A program made the translations under genes and the position numbers. Below, piece by piece: positions 35,295 to 44,650 of a stretch of 64,000 nt of DNA. The notes beneath the pieces were generated by a model. It had not been told where the DNA came from. It was given only the letters and a program-made list of their open reading frames with translations, and did no database searches. Position 1 is the first letter of the stretch, and each line of letters starts with the position of its first letter. Source of the stretch: CAXBCP01 sp047638395 (GTDB lineage Bacteria > Pseudomonadota > Alphaproteobacteria > MPNO01 > UBA830). The stretch is from the NCBI GenBank assembly GCA_047638395.1, contig JBLIMV010000021.1, positions 50,870 through 114,869 on the forward strand. Direction: 5' to 3'.

Positions 35295-37354
35295 GCGAGA
35301 AGATGCAAGAACAAAAATATATCGTTGGTATCGATGTCGGCGGCACGTTTACGGATCTGCTCTGCCTGAATACGGAAACCCAGGAATTGCTGTCGGAGAA
35401 AGTGCCGTCGATTCCCGGCAGCCAGTGGAAAGGTGTCCTCGGTGCTCTGGAACAGCTTGGTATCGATTACGGCGAAATCCGTGCCTTCGTGCATGGTACG
35501 ACAATCGCGACCAATGCACTGCTGGAGCGCAAGGGCGCCAAGACCGGCCTTGTCACGACGGACGGATTTCGCGACACGCTGGAGATCGGCCGTACGCGCC
35601 GTTTGATCGGCGGGCTGTTCGATATCAAGTTTGTCCGACCCAAGCCGCTGGTCAGCCGCGATCTGCGTGTTGAGGTAGATGAACGGGTGTCGGCAGACGG
35701 CACGGTGCTGCAGTCGGTTGATGATGTCGACTTCGCCCCGATTGTTGAAAAATTCAAAGAGAGCGGCGTCGAAACGATTGCCGTCGCCTTTATAAATTCC
35801 TATCGCAACAGCGAGAATGAAGCCAAGGCGCTGGAGAAAATTCAGGCGCTTGCCGGTGATGTGCCGGTTTGTGCATCGACAACTGTTGTGCCGGAAAAGG
35901 GCGAATTCGAGCGGTTCTCTACCTGCGTACTCAATGCCTATTTGACGCCGGTGGTGACGACGTATCTCGAAACGCTTGCAGCCGAGCTTGAAGGGCAGGG
36001 GATTGCGGCACCCGTCAGTGTGATGGGATCCAATGGCGGCGTGATGACGCTGGATCAGGCAGCCAAGTTCGCGGCCGGCACGTTCCTGTCAGGCCCGGTG
36101 GGCGGCGCGGGCGGTGCGGTGCGCATCTGCGAGATGGCGGGGGTTGATGATTGCATCACCTTCGACATGGGTGGCACGAGTACCGACGTCGCGCTGATCC
36201 ATCAGCTAAAGCCCCGGATTAGCCATTCCAACCAGATCGACGCCTATCCGCTTCAGGTGCCGCAGCTCGATATCCATACAATTGGTGCGGGCGGTGGTTC
36301 GATTGCCTGGGTCCAGCCCGATGGCACACTTGAAGTTGGTCCGAAAAGTGCCGGTGCCATGCCGGGGCCTGCCTGTTATCAGCGTGGCGGGACGGAGCCG
36401 ACGATTTCGGATGCCAATTTGATGCTTGGTCGCCTGCCGACCGACCGCACGCTTGCCGGTGGTCTGCAGCTCTCGAAAGAGCTGTCGGAAAAGGCCTTTA
36501 TTGGCCTTTCTGAAAGACTGGGCGAGGGGTCAGGTTCTCCGGTTCAGCTTGCCGACGGTGTGCTGCGGATTGCGGTTTCGAAGATGGCCGGCGCCGTGCG
36601 TGAAGTGTCGGTCCATCGCGGCTTCGATCCGCGCGACTTCGCGCTGCTCGGTTTTGGTGGTGCCGGTCCGATGCATGTGTTCCTGGTTGCCGAAGAGCTC
36701 TCAATCCCGCAGGTCATCGTGCCGCGTTTCCCGGGCCACCTTTCAGCGCTCGGTCAGTTGCTTGCCGACCTGCGTCATGACTTTGTCGTTGCCTGGGGCG
36801 GCCCGCTGAATGAGCTCGATGTTGCCGATCTTCGCTCCCAGGCCGGCGACATGCAGGCCGAAGCGACGGCGCGCCTGATCGATGACGGGTTCGCCGAAGA
36901 CCGGCATGCCCATACCTTCACGGTCGATATGCGGTATGTCGGACAGTCCTACACGCTGTCGATTCCGTGCGATCCGCAGGTGGCATCCTGGGACGACCTG
37001 CGTGAGGCGTTCCATGACCGGCACGAACAGACATTCGGCCGGGCGGATCGTCACAGCGAAGTTGAGCTGGTCAATATTCGCCTGTTCTCGCTGGGTCTGA
37101 TCGACAAGCCGGCGCTGAAATTCGTGTCGCCCGAAGGCGGGGCGGACCCGGTGATCGAGAAACGTCAGGTGTGGTTTGGGGATGACTGGACGGATTGCCC
37201 GATTATGGACCGTACGAAGATGGCTGCCGGAGAGACCTTCCAGGGCCCGATGATCATCGAAGAGGCCGGTGGAACGTCTGTGGTGCCCCCGGGATGGACG
37301 ATCAACGTCCATGCATCGGGCTCGCTCGACTGCCGCCGGAGTTACGACGACTGA
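35291..37354 (+). CDS. hydantoinase/oxoprolinase A family protein
   Basis: A 687-residue HyuA-type subunit with an actin-like ATPase fold. It has the phosphate loop GIDVGGTFTDLLCL near residue 15, HGTTIATNALLERKGAKTGLVTT, and the second nucleotide loop DMGGTSTDVALI. It starts at a GTG overlapping the HyuB stop (GTGA), which implies coupled translation; an ATG four codons later is an alternative. It is partner of the preceding subunit, and the B-before-A order is opposite to that of many hyuAB operons. Confidence 0.92.
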   Translation: MSEKMQEQKYIVGIDVGGTFTDLLCLNTETQELLSEKVPSIPGSQWKGVLGALEQLGIDYGEIRAFVHGTTIATNALLERKGAKTGLVTTDGFRDTLEIGRTRRLIGGLFDIKFVRPKPLVSRDLRVEVDERVSADGTVLQSVDDVDFAPIVEKFKESGVETIAVAFINSYRNSENEAKALEKIQALAGDVPVCASTTVVPEKGEFERFSTCVLNAYLTPVVTTYLETLAAELEGQGIAAPVSVMGSNGGVMTLDQAAKFAAGTFLSGPVGGAGGAVRICEMAGVDDCITFDMGGTSTDVALIHQLKPRISHSNQIDAYPLQVPQLDIHTIGAGGGSIAWVQPDGTLEVGPKSAGAMPGPACYQRGGTEPTISDANLMLGRLPTDRTLAGGLQLSKELSEKAFIGLSERLGEGSGSPVQLADGVLRIAVSKMAGAVREVSVHRGFDPRDFALLGFGGAGPMHVFLVAEELSIPQVIVPRFPGHLSALGQLLADLRHDFVVAWGGPLNELDVADLRSQAGDMQAEATARLIDDGFAEDRHAHTFTVDMRYVGQSYTLSIPCDPQVASWDDLREAFHDRHEQTFGRADRHSEVELVNIRLFSLGLIDKPALKFVSPEGGADPVIEKRQVWFGDDWTDCPIMDRTKMAAGETFQGPMIIEEAGGTSVVPPGWTINVHASGSLDCRRSYDD

Positions 37355-37461
37355 GCCGGAGCTACGACGACAGAGAATGGGGCTATGCACCTTAGAATTC
37401 TTGCCACTGTGAATCCTCGGGAGTAGCTTTCTTAAAATGCTTTCGGATAGGAACTAAAGAG

Positions 37462-38790
37462 ATGACACCAGCAGAGACCGCGATTGCCGAAGTGCCCGAA
37501 CCCGTGGGCGCGATGGCGCATGACGAGTATTACAAGATCGCGTCCGACAGTCTGCCCGGCGCCGGGCTTGGCAGTTATTCACTGCCCGATGACGTGCGCT
37601 TCGTTATCCACAAGGGCGAAGGCTCCCGTCTGCAGGATGTTCGCGGCCGTTGGTATCTGGATTATGTCGGTGGTGCGGGGGCACTGATCCTGGGGCACGC
37701 ATTCCCGACCGTTGTCGAAGCAGTCAAGGAACAGGCCGAACGCGGTCTGCATTTCTTCGGGACACTGAACGAACAATGCATCCAGCTTGCCGAACAGCTT
37801 GTACCGATAATTCCCTGCGCTGATCGGATCGCCTTTACGACCACGGGCTCTGAAGCGACCGCCTATGCCATGCGGACGGCACGCGCGGCGACCGGGCGCA
37901 GCAAGGTTTTAAAGTTTGAGGGTGCCTATCACGGCAACCATGATTATTCCGCCTATAGCGTGACGCCCACAGCATTGTCGAACTATCCGCAGGGCCGGCC
38001 TGACACAGGCGGTCTACCGGCCAACATGGTCGATAACGTTCTGGTCTCGCCCTACAATGATCTCGAAACGGTTACCAAGATTGTCGAGGCCAACCGCGAT
38101 GACCTGGCGGCTATTATTGTTGAGCCGCTGCAGCGGATCATTATGCCCAAAGAAGGTTTCCTGCCGGGGCTGCGTAAACTGTGTGACGACAACGATATCC
38201 TGCTGATTTTCGATGAGGTCGTTACCGGCTTCCGTCTCGGTCTCGGCGGCGCGCAGGAGTATTTTGGCGTGCTTCCCGACATCGCGAGCTACGGCAAGAT
38301 CGTCGGTGGCGGCGGACCGCTCGGCTGCGTCGGCGGCAAGGCCGAATACATGGACCTGATGAGCCCGCTGAATAAGGGGCAGCCCAATTATTCCTATGTG
38401 AACGGCACGTTGCACGGAAACCCGGTTGCTGCCGTCGCAGGACTGGCCACACTGGCTGAATTGAAAAAGCCGTCGTTCTACAAGGACCTGCACGCGCTCG
38501 CCGATGACGTCTGCAAGGCCTGCCAGGAGGTCCTGGACAAGAACCGGGTGCCGGGTATTGCGTTGGGCGAGGGATCGTTCTGGCAGATATTGTTCATGGA
38601 CAAGGCGCCGGTCAGCCATGCCGACGTGATGAATTCGGATATGGTATCCAGCCGGGCGCTCGATCTCGCGCAGATGCATGAAGGGCTGTATGTCCTGCCG
38701 AACGTTCGCCGCTTCGTCTCCGCTGTCCATACGGGCCAGGACATCGAAGAAACAGTGCGGGCACTTGATGCGGCCTGCAAGCGTCTGTGA
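37462..38790 (+). CDS. class III aminotransferase (glutamate-1-semialdehyde aminomutase-like)
   Basis: A 442-residue PLP enzyme of fold type I. Motifs are the ITTxGSEA-like TTTGSEATAYAMRTARAATGR, the substrate loop EGAYHGNHDY, IFDEVVTGFRLGLGGAQ with the cofactor aspartate, and the Schiff-base lysine in SYGKIVGGGGPLG. It transfers or shifts an amino group of an omega-amino or semialdehyde compound; heme synthesis is unlikely because of the catabolic context. Its stop overlaps the start of the next gene (TGATG). Confidence 0.88.
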   Translation: MTPAETAIAEVPEPVGAMAHDEYYKIASDSLPGAGLGSYSLPDDVRFVIHKGEGSRLQDVRGRWYLDYVGGAGALILGHAFPTVVEAVKEQAERGLHFFGTLNEQCIQLAEQLVPIIPCADRIAFTTTGSEATAYAMRTARAATGRSKVLKFEGAYHGNHDYSAYSVTPTALSNYPQGRPDTGGLPANMVDNVLVSPYNDLETVTKIVEANRDDLAAIIVEPLQRIIMPKEGFLPGLRKLCDDNDILLIFDEVVTGFRLGLGGAQEYFGVLPDIASYGKIVGGGGPLGCVGGKAEYMDLMSPLNKGQPNYSYVNGTLHGNPVAAVAGLATLAELKKPSFYKDLHALADDVCKACQEVLDKNRVPGIALGEGSFWQILFMDKAPVSHADVMNSDMVSSRALDLAQMHEGLYVLPNVRRFVSAVHTGQDIEETVRALDAACKRL

Positions 38791-39536
38791 TGTCCGACGC
38801 CAAGTCAGATGCCAAGTCTGCCACTGAATCTGGCCGCAAGGGCGGCGCAGTTCTGTTTTCGGAGATGACACCACCCGACGGGGCGGAGGATCATTTTAAC
38901 GACTGGTACAATAACCATCACATGCCGAGCCATGTGTATGGCGTATCGGGTTTTCGTTCAGGGCAGCGCTACAAAATTCCCGACCGGCCCGATTATCTGG
39001 CGATCTACGATCTTGAATCGCCGGAAACGCTGACGGATGAGGAATACCAGGACCGCAAGTACAAGCCGGACGCGCCGACCAAGAAGATGCTGTCGGAAGT
39101 CATCGCTTTTACACGGTATGTCGGCGAAGAAATCAGTTTTCAGGTTCGCGATGGTATGACCATCGATGAGGCTTTCGACGCCGAAATGGTTCTCGGCGCA
39201 TTCTTCACGGTCCCTGACGATACCGTGGCCGAGTTCATAGAATGGTACGAGACCGAACACAGCCCGATTTTGCTGGGCAATAGCGGTTGGCGTATGGCGC
39301 GGCATATGAAGATCGTCGATGCCGACCCCAACCCGTTCACACATATGATGTTGCACTATATCGATGGGGAGCATGTGCTCGACAGCGAGGAAGTGGCGGC
39401 TTCGCGGGCGACGGAATGGCGGCAGAAATTTGCCGCGCTCGATTGGTACAAACCACACATGGTCATGTATCACCGGCACGGCAAACGCTATCACAAGGGT
39501 GAGCCCGAAGCGGCGACCTTTACGCTCGATATCTGA
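38790..39536 (+). CDS. EthD-like dimeric alpha-beta barrel protein
   Basis: A 248-residue protein that appears to hold two ferredoxin-like (dimeric alpha-beta barrel) domains. Each has a D/EW-Y-x-x-HH/EH-type motif: FNDWYNNHHMPSHV near residue 33 and IEWYETEHSPILL near 150. Proteins of this fold are often small catabolic enzymes or heme-degrading factors. The exact reaction is unknown. It starts within the aminotransferase stop codon and is followed by a CMD protein in the same operon. The first 16 residues are a low-complexity SDAKSDAKS stretch. Confidence 0.72.
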   Translation: MSDAKSDAKSATESGRKGGAVLFSEMTPPDGAEDHFNDWYNNHHMPSHVYGVSGFRSGQRYKIPDRPDYLAIYDLESPETLTDEEYQDRKYKPDAPTKKMLSEVIAFTRYVGEEISFQVRDGMTIDEAFDAEMVLGAFFTVPDDTVAEFIEWYETEHSPILLGNSGWRMARHMKIVDADPNPFTHMMLHYIDGEHVLDSEEVAASRATEWRQKFAALDWYKPHMVMYHRHGKRYHKGEPEAATFTLDI

Positions 39537-39563
39537 TCATTAAATACGCAAGGGAGAGAAAAC

Positions 39564-39974
39564 ATGGCGATCAAGCCCTGGAATAAGGAACTCTATGAAG
39601 CCGGTTTGGCCGTTCGCAAGAAGGTCCTTGGTGCGCAATACGTCGACCCGAATATCGAGAAGGCGGAAAACGATCCCTTCACGGCGAAGATCCAGACCAT
39701 GGTCACCGAATACTGCTGGGGCGGCGCGTGGACCAACGAGACGCTGGACCACAAGACGCGCAGCCTGATGAATCTCTGCATTCTGACCGCCCTCGGCAAG
39801 ATGCAGGAACTGAAGGCGCATACGCGCGGTGCGATCACAAACGGATGCACTGTCGACGAAATTTCCGAAGCGCTTGCGCATGCAACGGTCTATTGCGGTA
39901 TTCCGGCGGGTGTGGATGCATTCCGCAACGCACGCGAAGCGCTCGACCAGTGTGAAAAAGACGGCATGATCTGA
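39564..39974 (+). CDS. carboxymuconolactone decarboxylase family protein
   Basis: A 136-residue all-helical CMD-family protein. It carries TRSLMNLCILTALGKMQELKAHTRGAITNGCTVDEISEALAHATVYCGIPA, which closely follows the 4-carboxymuconolactone decarboxylase pattern rather than the CxxC-bearing AhpD pattern. It may decarboxylate or isomerise a lactone from ring cleavage. A GGGAGAG ribosome site precedes the ATG. Confidence 0.88.
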   Translation: MAIKPWNKELYEAGLAVRKKVLGAQYVDPNIEKAENDPFTAKIQTMVTEYCWGGAWTNETLDHKTRSLMNLCILTALGKMQELKAHTRGAITNGCTVDEISEALAHATVYCGIPAGVDAFRNAREALDQCEKDGMI

Positions 39975-39980
39975 TGTTTT

Positions 39981-40006
39981 CGGGGCGGGTAGTTATGTCC
40001 GTCCCG
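39981..40006. terminator. weak hairpin between convergent genes
   Basis: CGGGGCGG and CCGTCCCG form an 8-bp stem with one mismatch around a 10-base loop, between the CMD and maleate-isomerase-like genes. It has no U-tract, so it is at most a weak or Rho-assisted end for both transcripts. Confidence 0.3.
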
Positions 40007-40032
40007 CGACTGACAACCTGAGCCGGTTTTGC

Positions 40033-40776
40033 TCAGTGGTCGCGGAGCAGGGTGCCGAGGCCATCGATCCGATCGTCTATCCCTGCCGCGCGCAATGTGT
40101 GCCACAGCGTCGCTGAGTTGCTGGAAATGACGGGTTTTCCCAGGGCTTCTTCCAGTGGCTCGATCGCATCGAAGGTGTTGAAATCCGTGCAGCAGATCAA
40201 AAGTGCTTCCGCATCCTCGCGGTCTACCGATCTGGCGTGTTCGAACACGTCAGGCGGCGCAACGCGGGAAATCTGCTGGATTTTCTCAAGCGAGGTGTTG
40301 AGGCCGAGCCCTGCTGTGGCGATCACGTCGATTCCGTGATCTTTGAGGTAATGCGCTTCGTGGGCGTTGGTCTCGTCGGTATAGGGCGAGGCCATCGATA
40401 TGGTGGAGACACCGAGCGTGCCCAATGCGGCAACGATCGCCTGCGCGGTCGAATTCGCGCCGATGTCACCTGTATCGGTCATCGTGCCCAACAGCCGGTC
40501 GGCGGGGCAGGCCATCGACCCGGCGGTGCAGGCATAGGTCGCGTGATCAACCCGGCACGCTGCGAGGTCGCCCATCGCGCGTTTGACGTCGCTGAGCATT
40601 TCCGCGAAATCATCGGCCGCGGGGTCGGCGTGATGTGGAGAACGGGTAAAATGGAAGCTGACGCCCGGGGGCGTAAAGCGGTTGAATTCGGCTTCGTTGA
40701 CCGTGTTGCTTGGCGGAACGATTACCCCGATTTTTGCCCGCGCGCCAATTGGCTGCAAACCGCTAAGTGCCGACAT
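40033..40776 (-). CDS. maleate cis-trans isomerase/Asp-Glu racemase family protein
   Basis: A 247-residue racemase-superfamily protein. It begins ARAKIGVIVPPSNTVNEAEF, the pattern of maleate isomerase and arylmalonate decarboxylase. The first candidate catalytic cysteine is in YACTAGS (about residue 82) and the second in LLICCTDFNTFD (about 194). It probably isomerises a maleate-type product of ring cleavage to the fumarate form. It is convergent with the CMD gene and divergent from the FAD monooxygenase. Confidence 0.85.
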   Translation of the reverse strand: MSALSGLQPIGARAKIGVIVPPSNTVNEAEFNRFTPPGVSFHFTRSPHHADPAADDFAEMLSDVKRAMGDLAACRVDHATYACTAGSMACPADRLLGTMTDTGDIGANSTAQAIVAALGTLGVSTISMASPYTDETNAHEAHYLKDHGIDVIATAGLGLNTSLEKIQQISRVAPPDVFEHARSVDREDAEALLICCTDFNTFDAIEPLEEALGKPVISSNSATLWHTLRAAGIDDRIDGLGTLLRDH

Positions 40777-40896
40777 CCGGAAGCCCCTTCGATTACGTAT
40801 TCAGAGCACTGTGCCAATCCGTCACGGTTGGCGCAACCACGGTTGACCGACCCCTTCGCACTTGTATGTTGATCCAACGCAACAGGAGAAATTTCG

Positions 40897-42096
40897 ATGT
40901 CCGATAATGATCGCGTGCTAATTGCCGGGGCGGGCCCCGTAGGCTGTTCCGCAGCCCTGTATCTTGCCCAGCGGGGAATTCCCGTGACCCTGGTCGAAGC
41001 CGCGGCAACGCTGCCGGAAGATCTCCGGGCATCGACCTTTCATCCGCCGACGCTGGATATGCTCGACGACCTGGGTGTGATCGATCAGCTGCTGGAGCAG
41101 GGGATCGTCTGCCCGGAATGGCAATATCGCGATACGCGTGAGGGTGTAATTGCCAACTGGGATCTCGGCGTCCTGAAGGACGATACACGCCACCCTTACA
41201 GAATTCAGTGTGAACAGTACAAACTGACGCGCATCATCGTCGCCGAACTGGAAAAAATGGACAATGTCGAGGTTCGTTTCCGAGTTCGCGCGACGGGCAC
41301 CAGCCAGGACGATCATGGCGTGACGCTGAGCGTTGAGGGGCCCGATGGTCCGGAAGACCTGAAAGGTAAATACCTTATTGCCGCCGATGGTGCTTCGAGC
41401 GTGATCCGGATTACCCAGGGGATTGAATTCCCGGGGCTGACATTCCCCGAACTGTGGCTTTGCACCAGCACCGAGTTCAAGTTTGAGGATCATTTCGAAG
41501 ATCTGGCACCTATCGCGTATATCGCAGATCCTGATTTCTGGTTCGTCTTTGTGCGCGTCCCCGGCCTGTGGCGTCTGCTGTTGCCGTCGCGTGTCGGTGA
41601 GACGGCGGAATCCCTGGTGACGGATGAAACCGTGCAGGAACGGATGCATCAGGTGTGTCCCAAGACCGGTGACTACGACACGTTCCACCGGACGGCCTAT
41701 TCGGTCCATCAGCGTGTGGCGGAAACCTACCGTAAGGGGCGCGTGTTTTTGGCTGGAGATTCCGCACATATCAACAACCCCCTTGGCGGTATGGGCATGA
41801 ATGGCGGCATTCACGATGCGGTCAATCTGTCCGAAAAAATCGTAAAGGTCTGGAACGGCGAGGCGGATGATCGCGAGCTTGACCTCTATGATGCCCAGCG
41901 CCGACCGATTGCCGTCGACTATGTGCAGAAGACGACAATCCGGAACAAACAAATGCTTGAGGAAACCGACCCGGACGCCCGTAAGGCCAAACATGACGAG
42001 ATGCGGGCGATGGTCGCCGATCCGGCAAAGGCCCGAGAATATCTGCTTCAATCGTCCATGATCTCGACCCTGAGAGAGGCGGAAAATATAGCCTGA
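40897..42096 (+). CDS. FAD-dependent aromatic monooxygenase (copy B)
   Basis: A 399-residue FAD_binding_3 hydroxylase with IAGAGPVGCSAALYLAQRG at the N-terminus, ADGASSVIR, and the GD motif FLAGDSAHINNPLGGMGMNGGIHDAVNLSEKI. It shares this layout and many flanking residues with copy A at 27270 (for example the HPPTLDMLDDLG and LAGDxAHxNNPLGG segments), so the two are paralogues. It probably hydroxylates an aromatic or pyridine-type ring. An ACAGGAG ribosome site precedes the ATG. Confidence 0.88.
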   Translation: MSDNDRVLIAGAGPVGCSAALYLAQRGIPVTLVEAAATLPEDLRASTFHPPTLDMLDDLGVIDQLLEQGIVCPEWQYRDTREGVIANWDLGVLKDDTRHPYRIQCEQYKLTRIIVAELEKMDNVEVRFRVRATGTSQDDHGVTLSVEGPDGPEDLKGKYLIAADGASSVIRITQGIEFPGLTFPELWLCTSTEFKFEDHFEDLAPIAYIADPDFWFVFVRVPGLWRLLLPSRVGETAESLVTDETVQERMHQVCPKTGDYDTFHRTAYSVHQRVAETYRKGRVFLAGDSAHINNPLGGMGMNGGIHDAVNLSEKIVKVWNGEADDRELDLYDAQRRPIAVDYVQKTTIRNKQMLEETDPDARKAKHDEMRAMVADPAKAREYLLQSSMISTLREAENIA

Positions 42097-42242
42097 TGGG
42101 GCTGCCTTAATTTGGCCCCATACCATCGCCACGGTTAACCAATCGGGCGAAATGGGTGCATTTTCCCTTTGAATTTGCGACCGGCTCGCCTAGTTTGAGA
42201 CCACTAAAACCGCATAAGCGGAAATCATAAGGAGGCTTTCTA

Positions 42243-43259
42243 ATGAGGAAACAAATCAAGTCCGGTATTTTGCCGGTAATCGCGGCAGCGACCGCCGTTG
42301 TTCTCGCTGGCCCGGCCAGCGCGATCGACATGAAAATCGGCTATCCGACGACCGCCGACCCCCAGCATGATGTTGGGCTGAGATTGGCGAAACTTGTCAC
42401 CGAACGCACGAATGGCGAGATCAAGGGCCGGGTATTTCCGACCAGCCAGCTCGGTAAAATTCCGCGCCAGGTCGAAGGCATCCAGCTTGGCACTCAGGAA
42501 GTCTTCCTGGCACCTCCCGGGTTTTTGCAGGGCGTTAATCCGGCGTTCCAGGTTGCTGACGCTCCCGGCATGTTCAAGGATCACATGCACGTTCATCGGG
42601 CGATCAACGATGACAGCTTCCGGGACAAGTTCCTGCAGCTTGCTGCCGATAAAGGCATCATCGGCGGTCATATCTATACGTATGACGGAACGTCCTACAT
42701 GACGACGACGCCCATTGTGAAACTTGCGGATTTCAAGGGATTGAAAATTCGCGTGCTCGCCACACAGATCGAGCGTGAGATCGTTGGACAGTTCGGTGCG
42801 ACCGGTGTGCCGATCCCGTTCACCGAAGTGGTGCCGGCCATCCAGCGTAAAGTCGTTGACGGCGCGCGGACCAGCCTCGTTGTCGCTGCCAAGGCGAAGT
42901 TCCCGACGGTCACCAAAAACCTTCTTGTGACCAATGGCGCCTATATCACGGCGGGCGCATGGTTCAGCAAGGTATGGCTCAACAAGCTGTCGGCCAAGAA
43001 CCGGAAGATCGTTATTGGTACCGCCAACGAGATGGCCGAGTGGGCGTCCAAGAACTCACTTGGTTTCGTTGCCGATATGGAAGCGGAATGGAAGAAGCAG
43101 GGTGCGACGGTTAGCCGGTTATCGGGTGACGAGCAGGCGACCTACATGAAGAAGATTGCACCGCTTGGCGATCAGCTTCTTGGCGGTCACAAGAATGCTC
43201 AGATCCGTGAAATGTACGGCATTCTGAAGGCCTCGGCTAAAAAGCATGAAAAGATGTAA
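42243..43259 (+). CDS. TRAP transporter substrate-binding protein (DctP/TAXI-type periplasmic receptor)
   Basis: A 338-residue exported receptor. A Sec signal peptide ends near GPASA (about residue 28). The mature protein matches the DctP family: GEIKGRVFPTSQLGKIPRQVEGIQLGTQE, then LADFKGLKIRV, then the family arginine in the KIRVLAT region. It should bind a carboxylate in the periplasm. An AAGGAGG site precedes the ATG and a strong terminator follows. No DctQ or DctM membrane genes are present nearby, so it relies on a transporter encoded elsewhere. Confidence 0.92.
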   Translation: MRKQIKSGILPVIAAATAVVLAGPASAIDMKIGYPTTADPQHDVGLRLAKLVTERTNGEIKGRVFPTSQLGKIPRQVEGIQLGTQEVFLAPPGFLQGVNPAFQVADAPGMFKDHMHVHRAINDDSFRDKFLQLAADKGIIGGHIYTYDGTSYMTTTPIVKLADFKGLKIRVLATQIEREIVGQFGATGVPIPFTEVVPAIQRKVVDGARTSLVVAAKAKFPTVTKNLLVTNGAYITAGAWFSKVWLNKLSAKNRKIVIGTANEMAEWASKNSLGFVADMEAEWKKQGATVSRLSGDEQATYMKKIAPLGDQLLGGHKNAQIREMYGILKASAKKHEKM

Positions 43260-43280
43260 TCCGGTTTCGGATACATAAGG

Positions 43281-43308
43281 AAAAGGGCGGCTTCGGCCGC
43301 CCTTTTTT
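43281..43308 (+). terminator. Rho-independent terminator after the TRAP receptor gene
   Basis: An 11-bp perfect stem (AAAAGGGCGGC / GCCGCCCTTTT) with a stable TTCG tetraloop is followed by a run of T. It lies 22 bp after the stop codon. The A-rich 5' side means it could also stop the convergent LLM gene. Confidence 0.9.
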
Positions 43309-43325
43309 GTGGCCAAATTTTGCGA

Positions 43326-44462
43326 CTAGATATTGGCCGGTGTAAACGCTTTGCGTTGCCCGGCCTGTTCCATCAGCGGCATGATTTCGTCGATCCACTG
43401 TTTGCACTCGGTTTTGTAATCGACCCAGGAAATAAGCATCCCGTCGACGCCCATGTCCGACAGTTTGCCGATCTCGTCGACGATCTGTTCAGGCGTGCCG
43501 ACCAGCGGATATCCGCCATGCCCGGCGATGAAGTGAAACCGGAATTCGTCGAGGACTTCCTTCGGCAGCGTTTCTGACTGCATCCCGAATATTTCAAGCA
43601 GGTTGTTCACGGCTTCGTAGTCGCCTTTTTCAACAACGTAGTGATTTAGATAGTCGCGGGCTTCCTGTTCGGTTTCCCGGCACACGACATAGACGTGGAC
43701 CCAGCTTTTGACGTCCCGTCCGGCCTCGCGCGCCATGTTTTTCAGATGATCGATCTGTGCCTTGCCGCCCTCAAGGTCACGTTCCTTGAGGATCACAAAA
43801 TTCATATCGGCCTGAGTTGCCGCAAATTTCTGACCGGCTTCCGATCCACCGGCATTCATCACGGGGGGCATGGGCTTCTGGATCGGTTTGGGCTCGCTCC
43901 AGACGTTGTCTGATTTGAACCAGCGCCCGTCGAAGCTGAATTCGCCTTCCTGGGTCCAGATCTGGCGAACGAATTTCAGCCACTCGGCGGCGTATTCGTA
44001 GCGCACGTCGTGTTCTGACCAGTTGGCCTGGAACATTTCGAATTCGTTTTTGAACCAGCCGCAAACCACATTCAATGCGAACCGTCCGCCGGAGATATGG
44101 TCGATCGTCGCGCATTGCTTGGCTGCTGCCACGGGGTGAATCAACGGTACGTGGGAGGTCGAGAAAATGCATGAGTAATCGGTGACGGCGGCGACGGCAG
44201 ATGCCCAGTTATAGGTCTCGAACGTGCGGTTGTTGAAGTTTGTGGGGCCGCCATAGCCTTTCCAGCGGGCGACGGGGAGCAGCACTTCGAAGCCTGCACG
44301 GTCGGCCATGACAGCGACTTCCTTGGTCTCCGGCCAGGTCATTTCCCAGGAGCCGTCCGCCTGCGTAATTGTCGATCCGTGCGAGCAGTTCATCGCGATA
44401 ATGCCGATTTTCATCCGGTTATCGTTATAGAGCGGGTTTTCGGCGACGGGGCGTTGCTGCAT
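43326..44462 (-). CDS. LLM-class flavin-dependent monooxygenase (RutA/SsuD-like)
   Basis: A 378-residue luciferase-like TIM-barrel protein. It has MKIGIIAMNCSHGSTITQADGSWEMTW, then RFALNVVCGWFKNEFEMF and YEYAAEWLKFVRQIWTQEGEFSFDGRWF, which resemble pyrimidine monooxygenase RutA and related enzymes that use FMNH2 and oxygen. The likely role is oxygenative ring opening or C-S/C-N cleavage. A GGGA site stands 6 bases before the ATG at 44462; an internal ATG 16 codons later is where the family normally begins, so the start is uncertain. No flavin reductase gene is nearby. Confidence 0.88.
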   Translation of the reverse strand: MQQRPVAENPLYNDNRMKIGIIAMNCSHGSTITQADGSWEMTWPETKEVAVMADRAGFEVLLPVARWKGYGGPTNFNNRTFETYNWASAVAAVTDYSCIFSTSHVPLIHPVAAAKQCATIDHISGGRFALNVVCGWFKNEFEMFQANWSEHDVRYEYAAEWLKFVRQIWTQEGEFSFDGRWFKSDNVWSEPKPIQKPMPPVMNAGGSEAGQKFAATQADMNFVILKERDLEGGKAQIDHLKNMAREAGRDVKSWVHVYVVCRETEQEARDYLNHYVVEKGDYEAVNNLLEIFGMQSETLPKEVLDEFRFHFIAGHGGYPLVGTPEQIVDEIGKLSDMGVDGMLISWVDYKTECKQWIDEIMPLMEQAGQRKAFTPANI

Positions 44463-44539
44463 CTGTATTCCCAGTTCTTTGTCAGCGACCGACGATTGGC
44501 GTTTATCGCTTTGCTTTGGTATCTAAGGAAATCCTATAT

Positions 44540-44552
44540 TGCCGGTCCGGCA
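44540..44552. promoter_or_regulatory. small palindrome in the divergent LLM/HpaB promoter region
   Basis: TGCCGG-T-CCGGCA is a perfect 13-bp dyad in the 188-bp gap between the two divergent genes, about 100 bp before the HpaB-like start. It might be an operator. At this length it could also occur by chance. Confidence 0.25.
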
Positions 44553-44650
44553 GGAGCAATCATTCGTATCTATATTGCAGCCTGTGCGGTCAGTTTGCGC
44601 AGCCATGCCGGGGCGTTAGTATCGTGGAACGAAATTGAGAAGGAACGACC

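Noticed and set aside
42211..42222. CCGC-ATAA-GCGG dyad before the TRAP receptor gene
   Set aside because: The 4-bp arms are too short to call an operator and there is no second copy in the window.
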